A DNA stretch of 64,000 bases, from the NCBI GenBank assembly GCA_963812945.1, contig CAWEXD010000008.1, positions 1,364,001-1,428,000 on the forward strand. Direction: 5' to 3'. The translations under genes were made by a program, and so were the position numbers. Origin of the DNA: DASRDR01 sp963812945 [NCBI: uncultured Candidatus Rokubacteria bacterium] (lineage in GTDB: Bacteria > Methylomirabilota > Methylomirabilia > Rokubacteriales). Below, in pieces: positions 28,900-37,484 of this stretch; the stretch's first letter is position 1; every line of letters starts with the position of its first letter. A model generated the notes under the pieces. That model was not told the origin of the DNA, ran no database searches, and saw nothing but the letters and a program-made list of their open reading frames with translations.

Positions 28900-29891
28900 T
28901 GGACCTGATCCTGACCAGCGCAGGCTCCTACCCGCGCATCGGCGAGACCACCGAGGCCCAGCGCCACCGTCGGGCCTACGGCCAGCGCGAGCGCGGGGAG
29001 ATCTCCGACGTCGAATGGCGCGCCGTGGAGGACGAGGTCGCCGGGCAGGTGGTGCGGGAGCAGACCGCCGCCGGGCTCGACGTGGTGACCGACGGCCAGG
29101 TGCGCTGGTACGACCCGATCTCGCACATCGCCCGGCATTGCGACGGGATCCAGATCAACGGACTCCTGCGCTACTTCGACACCAACTTCTACTTCCGCCA
29201 GCCGGTCGTGTCGGGGCCGATCCGCCGCCGGGAGCCCGTGCTTCGGCGGGAGTTCGAGGTTGCCCGAGCCGCCACCGACCGCGTCGTCAAACCGGTCCTG
29301 ACCGGCCCCTACAGCCTCGCGCAGGGGTCGATTCTCGAGGGCGGGTACCGGAGCCGGCGGGAGCTGGCCCGCGCCTATGCGGAGGTCCTGGCCCAGGAGG
29401 TCGCCGAGCTCGTGCACGCGGGCGCGGCCCTGATCCAGGTGGACGAGCCGTACCTCCTCCGGCATCCCGAGGACGCGGACCTCGTGCGCGAGGGCCTGGC
29501 CACCCTCGCGGCCGCCCGGGGGCGGGCGCATCTCGCGCTCTACACCTTCTTCGGGGACGCCCTCCCGCTCTGGGATGTCATCATGGGGATGCCGGTGGAC
29601 CTCGTCGGGCTCGACCTCACCTACGGGCCCGGGCTCGCCGATCGCATCGCCGCCGCTGGCGCGCCGCGGACCCTGGTGCTCGGCCTGGTGGACGGACGGA
29701 ACACGAAGCTCGAGACGCGGGACAGCCTGTTCCGGCTCCTCGACCGGGCGCTCAAGGGGCTCCGGGGGCCGGTCGCGATGGGGCCGTCCTGCGGCCTCGA
29801 GCTCCTGCCGCGCGCCCGGGCGCGGGCGAAGCTCGAGAACATGGTCGCGCTCGCCCGCGAGTACACGGGACACGAGGGGAGGACCCGATGA
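28896..29891 (+). CDS. MetE-like TIM-barrel protein lacking the His-x-Cys zinc pair
   Basis: A 331-residue protein of the cobalamin-independent methionine synthase (MetE) superfamily: TSAGSYPRIGETTEAQRHRRAY, LTGPYSLAQGS, LIQVDEPYL, and a late Cys299 in MGPSCGLELLPR. True MetE enzymes bind the catalytic zinc through His-x-Cys plus a later Cys. Here the first pair reads Tyr216-Thr-Phe218, so only the late cysteine remains. It may use a different methyl acceptor or donor, or act only together with the next gene, which overlaps it by four bases (ATGA). Annotation as methionine synthase would be unsafe. Confidence 0.75.
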   Translation: MMDLILTSAGSYPRIGETTEAQRHRRAYGQRERGEISDVEWRAVEDEVAGQVVREQTAAGLDVVTDGQVRWYDPISHIARHCDGIQINGLLRYFDTNFYFRQPVVSGPIRRREPVLRREFEVARAATDRVVKPVLTGPYSLAQGSILEGGYRSRRELARAYAEVLAQEVAELVHAGAALIQVDEPYLLRHPEDADLVREGLATLAAARGRAHLALYTFFGDALPLWDVIMGMPVDLVGLDLTYGPGLADRIAAAGAPRTLVLGLVDGRNTKLETRDSLFRLLDRALKGLRGPVAMGPSCGLELLPRARARAKLENMVALAREYTGHEGRTR

Positions 29892-30889
29892 GCCGCGCGA
29901 AGCTCGAGCGTCTGGGATTGAAGCTGCCGCTCCTGCCGACCTCCACGGTCGGGAGCTTCCCGAAGCCGCCGTACCTCGTGGAGGCGCGAGCGAAGGCAAC
30001 CCGCAACGCCATCACGAAGATGGAGCTCGACACCCTGGAGCGCCGGGCCACGGAGTTCTGGGTGCGCACCCAGGAGGAGCTCGGGCTCGACGTCCTGGTG
30101 GACGGCGAGCAGTACCGGGGCGACATGGTCGCCTACTTCGCCGAGACGATGCCCGGATTCGCCCGGGGCGGGCTCGTCCGCTCGTACGGGAACCGCTACT
30201 ACCACAAGCCCGTCATGGTCGGCCCCGTTCGCTGGCCCGGCCCCATCACGGTCGACTGGTGGCGCTGGACGCAGTCGCTCACGACCCGCCCGGTGAAGGG
30301 GATGCTGACCGGCCCCTACACCATCATGGACTGGTCGTTCGACGATCACTATCCGGACCGCCGGGCGGCGTGCCTTGCCCTCGCGCGCGAGGTGCGCAAG
30401 GAAGTCGAGGCGCTCCTCGAGGCTGGCGTCCGCATCGTCCAGATCGACGAGCCCGCGCTGTCCGTGCGGCCCGAGGAGCTCGGCTTCGCGGTGGAGGCGA
30501 TGCACCTGGTCGTCGACGGCCTCCCGGCCTACTACGTGGTCCACGCGTGCTTCGGCGCGTTCGACACGATCTACGCCGGGCTCCTGGACCTTCCGGTGGA
30601 CAACCTGGACCTCGCCATCTCCCACAGCGCCCTCGACCTCCTGGCGATGTTCGAGAAGGACCCGTTCACCAAGGACCTCTCGCTCGGCGTGCTGGACGTC
30701 CACAACCACACGGTGGAGCCGGTCGACGAGATCCGCGCCCGGATCCGCCGGGGGACCGCCGTGCTGCCCGCCGACCGGATCTGGGTCGACCCGGACTGCG
30801 GCCTCAAGACCCGCACCGTGGAGGAGAGCCGCGACAAGCTCGCCGCGATGATGACCGCGGTCGGGGCGGCGCGCGCCGAGCTCACCTGA
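29888..30889 (+). CDS. MetE-like methyltransferase with zinc-site His and Cys residues
   Basis: A 333-residue MetE-superfamily protein about half the length of classical MetE, covering mainly the catalytic barrel. Zinc-ligand candidates are His219 and Cys221 (HACFG) and Cys304 (DPDCGLKTR). The position that normally provides a glutamate ligand reads LAISHSALD. The N-terminus STVGSFPKPPYL is typical of short core MetE proteins, which act on methylated corrinoid or other donors rather than polyglutamyl folate. It overlaps the preceding MetE-like gene by four bases, suggesting a two-component enzyme. Transfer of a methyl group to homocysteine is likely but unproven. Confidence 0.75.
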   Translation: MSRAKLERLGLKLPLLPTSTVGSFPKPPYLVEARAKATRNAITKMELDTLERRATEFWVRTQEELGLDVLVDGEQYRGDMVAYFAETMPGFARGGLVRSYGNRYYHKPVMVGPVRWPGPITVDWWRWTQSLTTRPVKGMLTGPYTIMDWSFDDHYPDRRAACLALAREVRKEVEALLEAGVRIVQIDEPALSVRPEELGFAVEAMHLVVDGLPAYYVVHACFGAFDTIYAGLLDLPVDNLDLAISHSALDLLAMFEKDPFTKDLSLGVLDVHNHTVEPVDEIRARIRRGTAVLPADRIWVDPDCGLKTRTVEESRDKLAAMMTAVGAARAELT

Positions 30890-30907
30890 GGCGGGTCGAA
30901 GCCGGCG

Positions 30908-31672
30908 ATGGCGCGGTACGCCGCGGTCCTCTTCGACATGTTCGACACCCTCGTCCGGCTGGATCGGCAGCGGCTGCCCCCGGCCCTGATCCGCGGCCAG
31001 GAGGTCCGCTCGTCGGTGCCCCAGCTCCACGGCATCGCCAGGACGGCCCTGCCGGGGGTCGGCCTCGAAGCCTTCTACGACGCGTTCCTCTGGAGCTACA
31101 AAGAGGCTGAGCGGCGCCGCGCCGACACCCACGAGGAGGTGCCCGCCCACCGCCGGCTCGAGCTCTTCTATCGCCGGGTGGGGGCCGATCCTGCGGCGAT
31201 CCCGCCCGACGTGACCGAGCGCATCCTGGCAGCCCACATGGCGTGCCTGGCCGCGGCCGCCCAGCCCATGGCCGGGCAGGCCGAGCTCCTCGACTGGCTC
31301 CGGGGCCGGTATCGGCTCGCGGTCGTGTCGAACTTCGACTACACGCCCACGGTCCTGCGCATCCTGGAGGACGGCGGCATCCTGGACCGCTTCGAGACCG
31401 TGATCGTCTCCGACACCGTGGGCTGGCGGAAGCCCCGGGCGGTCATCTTCGAGCGGGCGCTGGCCGACCTGGGGGTCGGGGCGGGGGAGTGCCTCTTCAT
31501 CGGGGACCGGGCGGACATCGACGTGGCGGGCGCCAAGGGGATCGGGATGGCGGCCGCCTGGCTCAACCCCGACCGGGCCCCCGTGCCCTCCGGGCTGCCC
31601 GCTCCGGACCTCGACCTGGCAGGCCTTTCGGGCCTCCGGGAGGCGCTCGAGACCGGCCGAAAAGGTGCTTGA
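30908..31672 (+). CDS. HAD-superfamily hydrolase
   Basis: A 254-residue HAD protein. Motif I is VLFDMFDTLV, so the nucleophile Asp is followed at +2 by Phe rather than the Asp of phosphatases, as in haloacid-dehalogenase-like members. Motif II is VVSNFDYTP, the Lys-bearing region is GWRKPRAVIF, and motif IV is FIGDRADIDVAGAKGIGM. The cap domain lies between residues 20 and 120. It follows the MetE pair by 18 bases and is probably in the same operon. The substrate is unknown. Confidence 0.8.
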   Translation: MARYAAVLFDMFDTLVRLDRQRLPPALIRGQEVRSSVPQLHGIARTALPGVGLEAFYDAFLWSYKEAERRRADTHEEVPAHRRLELFYRRVGADPAAIPPDVTERILAAHMACLAAAAQPMAGQAELLDWLRGRYRLAVVSNFDYTPTVLRILEDGGILDRFETVIVSDTVGWRKPRAVIFERALADLGVGAGECLFIGDRADIDVAGAKGIGMAAAWLNPDRAPVPSGLPAPDLDLAGLSGLREALETGRKGA

Positions 31673-31698
31673 CGCCCGGGGCCGCGTTTCGTTAGTGT
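31669..31698 (+). promoter_or_regulatory. candidate promoter of the cold-shock gene
   Basis: TTGACG (31669-31674), 18-base spacer, TAGTGT (31693-31698), overlapping the end of the HAD gene. The downstream leader carries a good AGGAGG ribosome site before the ATG at 31750. Confidence 0.45.
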
Positions 31699-31749
31699 TC
31701 TGCCGCAATTATCCGGCCGCCGGCCCTCACCACAGGAGGAGAGCGAGGC

Positions 31750-31953
31750 ATGAGCGAGAGCGGAGTGGTGAAGTGGTTCAACGACGCCAAGGGGTACGGG
31801 TTCATCGAGCGTGAGGGCAAGGAGGACGTCTTCGTCCACTACACCGCGGTCGAGGGCAGCGGATTCCGCACCCTAGCCGAGGGGCAGGCGGTCGAGTTCG
31901 ACGTCGTCGAGGGTCCCAAAGGCAAGCAGGCGGCCAACGTCGTCAAGAAGTAG
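31750..31953 (+). CDS. cold-shock domain protein (CspA family)
   Basis: A 67-residue nucleic-acid chaperone: a complete five-strand OB-fold with RNP1 GYGFIERE and RNP2 DVFVHYTAV, beginning [15 protein letters not shown]. It binds single-stranded RNA/DNA and melts mRNA structure. Length and sequence are canonical. It has its own promoter-like sequence, a strong AGGAGG Shine-Dalgarno and a possible terminator right after the stop, so it is probably monocistronic. Confidence 0.95.
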   Translation: MSESGVVKWFNDAKGYGFIEREGKEDVFVHYTAVEGSGFRTLAEGQAVEFDVVEGPKGKQAANVVKK

Positions 31954-31985
31954 CCCCACGCGCACTCGCGCAACGGCCCTGGGGC
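31953..31985 (+). terminator. possible hairpin terminator after csp
   Basis: GCCCCA (31953-31958) can pair with TGGGGC (31980-31985), with a smaller GCG/CGC stem inside. The tract after it (ACCTTGTCT) is only moderately T-rich, so intrinsic termination is uncertain. Confidence 0.3.
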
Positions 31986-32140
31986 ACCTTGTCTCGGGGC
32001 CGCTTCGGTTCCGGCGCACGCCGCGAATCCCGAGGGGGCGCGCGGCCGTCTCATGGACGCCAGTGGCTCCCGTCGGCGTACGATGAGATATCCTGCGATG
32101 AATCCCAATGCGTGGCCCAATACGCGGCGAGGGTAGCCCA

Positions 32141-33070
32141 GTGAGCGACATCCGCAACGTCGTCATCGTCGGGTCCGGGCCGGCCGGGCTCACCGCCGCC
32201 ATCTACGCGGGCCGGGCCAACCTGATGCCGCTGATCGTGGCGGGGAGCCAGCCTGGCGGGCAGCTCACCCTCACGTCCGACGTCGAGAACTACCCGGGGT
32301 TCGCCGAGGCGATCCTGGGCCCCGAGCTGATGGACACGATGCGGCGGCAGGCGGAGCGTTTCGGCACCGAGTTCGTGGACGACGACGTGGTCGGGGTCGA
32401 CCTGTCCTCGCGGCCCTTCTCCGTCAAGACCGCGGAGCGGACGTGGGGGGCGCGCGCCCTCATCGTGGCGACAGGGGCCTCGGCCCGCCTGCTCGGACTC
32501 GAGTCCGAGCGGCGCCTCCTGGGGCGGGGCCTGTCGACGTGCGCGACCTGCGACGGCTTCTTCTTCAAGGGCCAGGAGCTGGTGGTCGTCGGAGGCGGCG
32601 ACTCCGCGATGGAAGAGGCGACGTTCCTCACCAAGTTCGCGACCAAGGTGACGGTCGTCCACCGGCGGGACACGCTCCGGGCGTCGAAGATCATGCAGGA
32701 CCGGGCGCGACGGAACCCGAAGATCGACTGGGCGCTCAACCAGGAGGTCGACGAGGTCCTCGGCACCGACCGCGTCACGGGCGTCCGGCTCCGGAACGCC
32801 CAGACCGGGGACGCGCGGGAGATGGCCGCCGGCGGCGTCTTCGTCGCCATCGGGCACACGCCGAACACCCAGCTCTTCGCGGGCCACCTCACGATGGACG
32901 CGACCGGCTACCTGGTCACCGAGTCCGGATCGACCCGCACGAGCGTCCCCGGCGTCTTCGCGGCCGGCGACGTCGCCGACCACGTCTACCGCCAGGCGGT
33001 CACCGCCGCGGGGACCGGCTGCATGGCCGCGATCGACGCCGAGCGCTTCCTCGAGGCCGAGGGGCACTAA
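32141..33070 (+). CDS. trxB: thioredoxin reductase
   Basis: A 309-residue low-molecular-weight thioredoxin reductase. FAD motif GSGPAG at 11-16, active-site dithiol Cys134-Ala-Thr-Cys137, NADPH motif [12 protein letters not shown] and C-terminal FAD contact [10 protein letters not shown]. It transfers NADPH electrons to thioredoxin, which would also feed the peroxiredoxin elsewhere in this window. GTG 32141 is chosen over an in-frame ATG at 32108 because a GAGGG ribosome site precedes it and it gives the usual short N-terminus. Confidence 0.93.
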   Translation: MSDIRNVVIVGSGPAGLTAAIYAGRANLMPLIVAGSQPGGQLTLTSDVENYPGFAEAILGPELMDTMRRQAERFGTEFVDDDVVGVDLSSRPFSVKTAERTWGARALIVATGASARLLGLESERRLLGRGLSTCATCDGFFFKGQELVVVGGGDSAMEEATFLTKFATKVTVVHRRDTLRASKIMQDRARRNPKIDWALNQEVDEVLGTDRVTGVRLRNAQTGDAREMAAGGVFVAIGHTPNTQLFAGHLTMDATGYLVTESGSTRTSVPGVFAAGDVADHVYRQAVTAAGTGCMAAIDAERFLEAEGH

Positions 33071-33140
33071 CCTCGGGGGCCCACGCCCCGATCCGGCCCC
33101 GGGAGAAGTGGTTAGCGGGCCCTCCTGCCGATCGAGGCGA

Positions 33141-33951
33141 TCAGGTCCCGATACGGAGCGGCGCGGCGAGGTCGCGGAGGTACGCGATCGTCGACAGGTA
33201 GGAGAGCTTCCCCGTCCGGGGGTTCTCCGACGGCACGTTCTCGATCTCGATCCGGAGCCGTCCGAATCGGCCCTCGGCGGTGACCGTGTGGCGGTTCCGG
33301 TCGATCGTGGGATCGGCGAGGATCCGGATGCGCGTCCGGTCCGGCCCGAGCCCGGCCAGGGAGACCGCCGCCACCACGTTGACGTTGGCCGGGAACGCGC
33401 GGCACGCCTCGCGGGCGGTGCCCTCGAAGACCACGGTCGGCGCCGTGATCGCCGGCAGGTCGAGCCCGGCGACGCCCGGGGCGCCGGCGAGCCCGCGCGG
33501 CGGCTTCCGCGTCTCCATGACGACCGAGTCGAGATGCCCGTCCACCGCGGCCCCCTTCAGCCCGTCGAGCCCCGCGATCGCCGCCGAGGGCGCGTGGATG
33601 CGCGCGCCGTGGGCCGCGGCGCACGCCACCCACTCGGGGTGGTCCAGGAGCGCCCCGACGGAGAGGACCAGCAGGTCACGGCCCGCCTCCAGGATCGATG
33701 GCGCGTGCTCGGTCAGGGCCGCCTGGGTGGCCGCCTCCACGACGAGGTCGGCGCGGTCGACGAGCTCCTCGAACCTGGAGGCAAGGGGGCGAGCCGGCCA
33801 GGCTCGAGAGAAACTCGCGGGCCCGCCCGCCGTCCCGGCTGGTCGCGCCGGCGAGCGTCAGGCCCGGCAGCCCGCCGGCGAGCGCCCGCGCCACGGCCCG
33901 TCCGATCGTGCCCAGCCCGAGGATGCCGACGCGGCGGACCGGATCGCCCAT
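33141..33951 (-). pseudogene. aspartate dehydrogenase-like gene with a frameshift
   Basis: Two overlapping frames together make one protein of about 269 residues resembling L-aspartate dehydrogenase (NAD(P)-dependent oxidation of aspartate to iminoaspartate, feeding NAD synthesis). The N-terminal frame has the Rossmann motif VGILGLGTIGRAVA; the C-terminal frame has DLVVEAATQAAL, VLSVGAL, GLDGLKGAAV and NVNVVAAVSLAG. The switch occurs at a run of five G (33785-33789, five C on the coding strand); deleting one base restores SPLASRFEEL and full-length continuity. The total is 811 bases, one more than a multiple of three. A sequencing or assembly indel in the homopolymer is as likely as a real mutation. 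Confidence 0.75.
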
Positions 33952-33957
33952 TCGCGC

Positions 33958-33985
33958 ACCGTACCATCGCACGCCGGGAAATCAA
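33958..33985 (-). promoter_or_regulatory. candidate promoter of the aspartate dehydrogenase gene
   Basis: On the minus strand: TTGATT (33985-33980), 16-base spacer, TACGGT (33963-33958), then six bases to the ATG at 33951 with no Shine-Dalgarno. Another leaderless arrangement, back-to-back with the next one. Confidence 0.4.
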
Positions 33986-33995
33986 GGCGGCGGCG

Positions 33996-34004
33996 TGCTA
34001 TCCT
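33996..34004 (+). promoter_or_regulatory. extended -10 before the TIGR02757 gene
   Basis: TG-C-TATCCT (33996-34004), an extended -10 element without an obvious -35. The ATG at 34013 is eight bases beyond it and no Shine-Dalgarno intervenes. Confidence 0.35.
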
Positions 34005-34012
34005 TCGGCGCG

Positions 34013-34897
34013 ATGGCGCGGGGGATCAGCGCGGCGCGGGCGGCGCGGCTCCGCGAGCCGATGGAGCGCCTGTATCGCCACTACGACTACGGCGCCCGGA
34101 TCGCGAGCGACGCCATCCAGTTTCCCGCCCGGTACTCGGATCCCTTGGACCGTGAGATCGTCGCGCTCCTGGCGTCCTGTCTCGCCTACGGGCGCGTGTC
34201 CCTGTTCGGGCCGTGGGTGGCGCGCCTCCTCGGCTGGCTCACCCCGTCGCCCCGGGCCTTCGTCCTGGGCTTCGACCCGGCGCGCGACGCGCCGCGCTTC
34301 GCCCCGTTCCACTACCGCTTCACGCGCGGGCGCGACGTCGCGGCGGCCGTGCTCGCGATCCACCGGCTGATCGAGCGGCACGGGACGCTCCGGGCCGCCT
34401 TCGTCACCGGCTACTCCGCCGACGAGCCGGACATCCGGCCGGCGCTCGGCCGCTTCGCCGTGTCGATCCTCGAGCAGGACTTCCGGCCCGTCGGCATGCC
34501 GCGACCGACACGCGGCTTCAAGCACCTCTTCCCGGATCCCGCCACGGGGGGTGCGTGCAAGCGGTGGCACCTCTTCCTCCGCTGGATGATCCGCCGGGAC
34601 CCGCCGGACTTCGGCGACTGGCGGGAGGTCTCGCCGTCGAAGCTCCTGATCCCGCTCGACACCCACATCGCGAACATGGCCCACGCGATCCGGCTGACCC
34701 GGCTCCGATCGCGCACGGGGCGCATGGCCGCCGACGTCACCGAGACGCTCCGCCGTCTCGATCCGGCGGATCCGGTGAAGTACGACTTCGCGCTCTGCCA
34801 CACGCGGATGCGGGGCGACTGCCTCGACCGGCGCGACGCGCGCGTCTGCCCCGGCTGCGGGCTCCGGCCCGTCTGCCGGCACTGGCGGGGCCAGTGA
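34013..34897 (+). CDS. TIGR02757/DUF2400 family protein
   Basis: A 294-residue protein matching the TIGR02757 family: REIVALLASCLAYGRV, RGFKHLFPDPATGGACKRWHLFLRWMIRR, PLDTHIANMA and a C-terminal cysteine cluster (CHTRMRGDC and VCPGCGLRPVC) that could hold a metal or Fe-S cluster. The family resembles base-excision-type helix-hairpin-helix folds but has no proven activity. The ATG at 34013 replaces a much longer upstream frame that runs over the divergent aspartate dehydrogenase gene. The stop overlaps the GTG of rmuC. Confidence 0.82.
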   Translation: MARGISAARAARLREPMERLYRHYDYGARIASDAIQFPARYSDPLDREIVALLASCLAYGRVSLFGPWVARLLGWLTPSPRAFVLGFDPARDAPRFAPFHYRFTRGRDVAAAVLAIHRLIERHGTLRAAFVTGYSADEPDIRPALGRFAVSILEQDFRPVGMPRPTRGFKHLFPDPATGGACKRWHLFLRWMIRRDPPDFGDWREVSPSKLLIPLDTHIANMAHAIRLTRLRSRTGRMAADVTETLRRLDPADPVKYDFALCHTRMRGDCLDRRDARVCPGCGLRPVCRHWRGQ

Positions 34898-36075
34898 CCG
34901 ACGTGGCGCTCGTCCTCCTCATCGTCCTGGCCGCACTGGTCGTGCTGGCCGTGGTGGTCTGGGGCGTGGTGATCCTGGCCGGGCGCTCGCGCCAGCCTCC
35001 GGGCGATCGCCTGGATCCCGGGCTGGAGATCCTTCAGCGCGAGATCGCGCGTGTCCGCGAGGAAGGCCAGCGTGGCCAGGACGCCACGCTGACCGCGGTA
35101 CACGCAGACGTGACCACCTTCGGCGGGCAGGTGGCGGCACAGCTCGGCCAGCTCCAGAGCACGGTCGCGATGGAGCTCCAGCAGGTGACGGCCGAGGTGA
35201 ACCGGCGCCTCCAGGACGGCATGGCGCTCATGCAGGACGCCCAGAAGACGATGGGCCAGCGCCTCGAGGACGCGTCCCGGGCCGTGACCGAGGTGCACGG
35301 CCAGCTGGGCGCGCTCGGCGAGGCCACGCGCCGCATGGAGCAGGTGGGTCGGGACATCTCCGGCCTCGAGCAGATCCTCCGGGCCCCGAAGATGCGAGGG
35401 GGATTCGGAGAGACCCTGCTCGAGCGCCTGCTGGCCGAGATCCTGCCGCCGGACAGCTACCGTCTCCAGCACGGCTTCCGGAGCGGCGACAAGGTCGACG
35501 CGGCCATCGTCGTCGCGGGGCGCCTCGTGCCGGTGGACTCGAAGTTCCCGCTGGAGAACTTCCGGCGCATGCTCGAGGAGCCGGACGAGGAGCGGCGGCG
35601 CCAGGTCCGGCGGACCTTCATGCGGGACGTGCGCGGCCGGGTCGACGAGATCGCCCGGAAGTACATCGTGCCCGACGAGGAGACCTTCGACTTCGCCCTC
35701 ATGTACATCCCGGCCGAGAACGTCTACTACGAGGTGATCCTCCGGGACGAGGCGGAGGAGGAGTCGCTCCTCGGCTACTCGCTCGCGCGCCGCGTGGTGC
35801 CCGTCTCGCCCAATTCCTTCTACGCGTACCTCCAGGTGATCCTGCTCGGACTCCGGGGGCTCCGCATCGAGCAGAACGCCCGTGAGATCCTCGGCATGCT
35901 CGGGCGCCTCCAGAACGACGCGGCCCGGGTCCGGGAGCACTTCGACACGCTCGGCCGCCACATCACCAACGCCAAGAACAAGTACGACGAGACGACGACG
36001 TCGCTCGCGCGGCTCGAGGGCAAGATCGAGGACGTGGCCGGGCGCGGCGGGCAGCCCGCGCTACCGGGGGTATGA
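34894..36075 (+). CDS. rmuC: RmuC-family protein (DNA recombination)
   Basis: A 393-residue protein: one N-terminal membrane helix (about residues 3-28), a long coiled coil (about 45-150, Gln/Glu/Leu-rich), and the conserved RmuC nuclease-like domain ([55 protein letters not shown] segment). RmuC limits inversions at short repeats and is associated with the restriction-like nuclease fold. The GTG start overlaps the previous stop (GTGA), indicating translational coupling. Length is within the family range. Confidence 0.9.
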   Translation: MTDVALVLLIVLAALVVLAVVVWGVVILAGRSRQPPGDRLDPGLEILQREIARVREEGQRGQDATLTAVHADVTTFGGQVAAQLGQLQSTVAMELQQVTAEVNRRLQDGMALMQDAQKTMGQRLEDASRAVTEVHGQLGALGEATRRMEQVGRDISGLEQILRAPKMRGGFGETLLERLLAEILPPDSYRLQHGFRSGDKVDAAIVVAGRLVPVDSKFPLENFRRMLEEPDEERRRQVRRTFMRDVRGRVDEIARKYIVPDEETFDFALMYIPAENVYYEVILRDEAEEESLLGYSLARRVVPVSPNSFYAYLQVILLGLRGLRIEQNAREILGMLGRLQNDAARVREHFDTLGRHITNAKNKYDETTTSLARLEGKIEDVAGRGGQPALPGV

Positions 36076-36100
36076 GGCTCCCGGACGCGGGCGACGGCCC

Positions 36101-37084
36101 GTGAGCGGCCCGGCGGCGGGGCACCCCGTCGGCGAGGCCGGACGCGGCGCGCTGACCGCCCTGCCTCCGCCCGAAGGGGAGTGGACACGGGACGAGCACG
36201 GGGCGCTCGTGCGCACCGACTTCCGCGATTTGCCGCTCCGATCCCGGGGCAAGGTGCGCGACGTCTACGACCTCGGCGAGCATCTCCTCTTCGTGGCCAC
36301 CGACCGGATCAGCGCCTTCGACTGGGTGCTCCCGAACGGCATCCCGGAGAAGGGACAGGTGCTCACCCAGCTCTCGCGCTTCTGGTTCGACGCCCTCGGC
36401 GACCTGGTGCCCACGCATCTCACCGGCGCGGCTCCGGACACGGACCCCCGCGTCCCGGCCCGCTATCGGGCGGCGCTCGCCGGCCGCGCGATGATCGTCC
36501 GGAAGGCCCGCGTCTTCCCCGTGGAGTGCGTCGCCCGGGGCTATCTCGCGGGCTCCGGGTGGAAGGACTACCAGCGGACGGGGGCCGTGTGCGGGATCCC
36601 GCTGCCCACCGGGCTCCGCCAGGCCTCGCGGCTCCCCGCGCCCGTCTTCACCCCGGCCACGAAGGCCGCCTCTGGCCACGACGAGAACATCGACTTCGAG
36701 ACCGTGTGCCGCGCCGTGGGACAGGAGACGGCGGAGCGCCTCCGCCGGCTCACGCTCCGGTGCTACGAGCGCGGCGCGACGGTCGCCGAAGCCCGGGGCA
36801 TCATCGTCGCCGACACGAAGTTCGAGTTCGGGCTGGAGGGCGAGCGCCTCCTCCTGGTCGACGAGGTCCTCACGCCCGACTCGTCGCGGTTCTGGCCGGC
36901 CGACCGCTACGCGCCGGGCCAGTCGCCGCCGTCGTTCGACAAGCAGTTCGTCCGCGACTGGCTCGAGCGCACGACGTGGGACAAGAGCTCGCCGCCACCC
37001 CGGCTCCCGGCGGACGTGGTCGCCGAGACGCGGGCGAAGTACGTCGAGGCGCTCGAGCGGTTGACCGGCCGCGGCCTCGACTGA
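36101..37084 (+). CDS. purC: phosphoribosylaminoimidazole-succinocarboxamide synthase
   Basis: A 327-residue SAICAR synthetase that adds aspartate to CAIR in purine biosynthesis. Signatures: [67 protein letters not shown] and [14 protein letters not shown]. It resembles the longer yeast/plant-type PurC rather than the ~240-residue E. coli form. GTG 36101 is the first plausible start after rmuC; about 35 N-terminal residues before the conserved domain are Gly/Ala/Pro-rich, so the true start could be a little later. No other purine gene is nearby. Confidence 0.93.
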   Translation: MSGPAAGHPVGEAGRGALTALPPPEGEWTRDEHGALVRTDFRDLPLRSRGKVRDVYDLGEHLLFVATDRISAFDWVLPNGIPEKGQVLTQLSRFWFDALGDLVPTHLTGAAPDTDPRVPARYRAALAGRAMIVRKARVFPVECVARGYLAGSGWKDYQRTGAVCGIPLPTGLRQASRLPAPVFTPATKAASGHDENIDFETVCRAVGQETAERLRRLTLRCYERGATVAEARGIIVADTKFEFGLEGERLLLVDEVLTPDSSRFWPADRYAPGQSPPSFDKQFVRDWLERTTWDKSSPPPRLPADVVAETRAKYVEALERLTGRGLD

Positions 37085-37129
37085 GGGACGGCGGCGGTGG
37101 GCTCCGCCCGGAGCCGCGCGCGGACGCTG

Positions 37130-37138
37130 TGGTATGAT
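37130..37138 (+). promoter_or_regulatory. extended -10 before the GroES-like gene
   Basis: TG-G-TATGAT (37130-37138), a near-consensus extended -10 with no clear -35. The ATG at 37148 lies nine bases downstream with no strong Shine-Dalgarno. Confidence 0.45.
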
Positions 37139-37147
37139 CCGAGCGAG

Positions 37148-37453
37148 ATGGCGACGACCGCTCCGTGTCAGGTCTACGGCATCAACATCCTGGTGAAGCT
37201 CCTCGAGGAGGCGCCGCCCGGGGTTCGCATCTACTGCCCGAAGGGATCCCCGATCCGCTACGGCGTGGTCGTGGGCCGCGGCGACGGGTTCGACGAGGGC
37301 GCGAACGCCTTCCGGGACATGCCGCCGGTCGAGGCCGTCGTCGCGTTCGAGGAGCCCGCGGAGGAGGTCGAGGGCCACTACTTCTACGTCAACGGTGAGG
37401 AGTTCCGGGTCCTGCGCCTCGACTCCGTGATCCTGGCGTTCCCGCGAGAGTAG
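37148..37453 (+). CDS. GroES-like co-chaperonin domain protein
   Basis: A 101-residue protein with the GroES-like beta-barrel pattern: an N-terminal strand (YGINILVKLLEEAPPG), a middle GVVVGRGDGFD segment, and a C-terminal GHYFYVNGEEFRVLRLDSVILAF like the GroES ending. The mobile-loop region is divergent and no groEL lies beside it, so it is not the housekeeping GroES. It might be a specialised co-chaperonin or an unrelated protein with the fold. ATG 37148 is preferred over one at 37097 because the -10 element lies between them. Confidence 0.6.
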   Translation: MATTAPCQVYGINILVKLLEEAPPGVRIYCPKGSPIRYGVVVGRGDGFDEGANAFRDMPPVEAVVAFEEPAEEVEGHYFYVNGEEFRVLRLDSVILAFPRE

Positions 37454-37484
37454 CCGCCCCGCCCGCCCGGCGTCCGCCGGTCCG

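Noticed and set aside
32098-32136. Tiny 12-codon frame before trxB
   Set aside because: No conservation evidence and no clear promoter spacing; could be chance.
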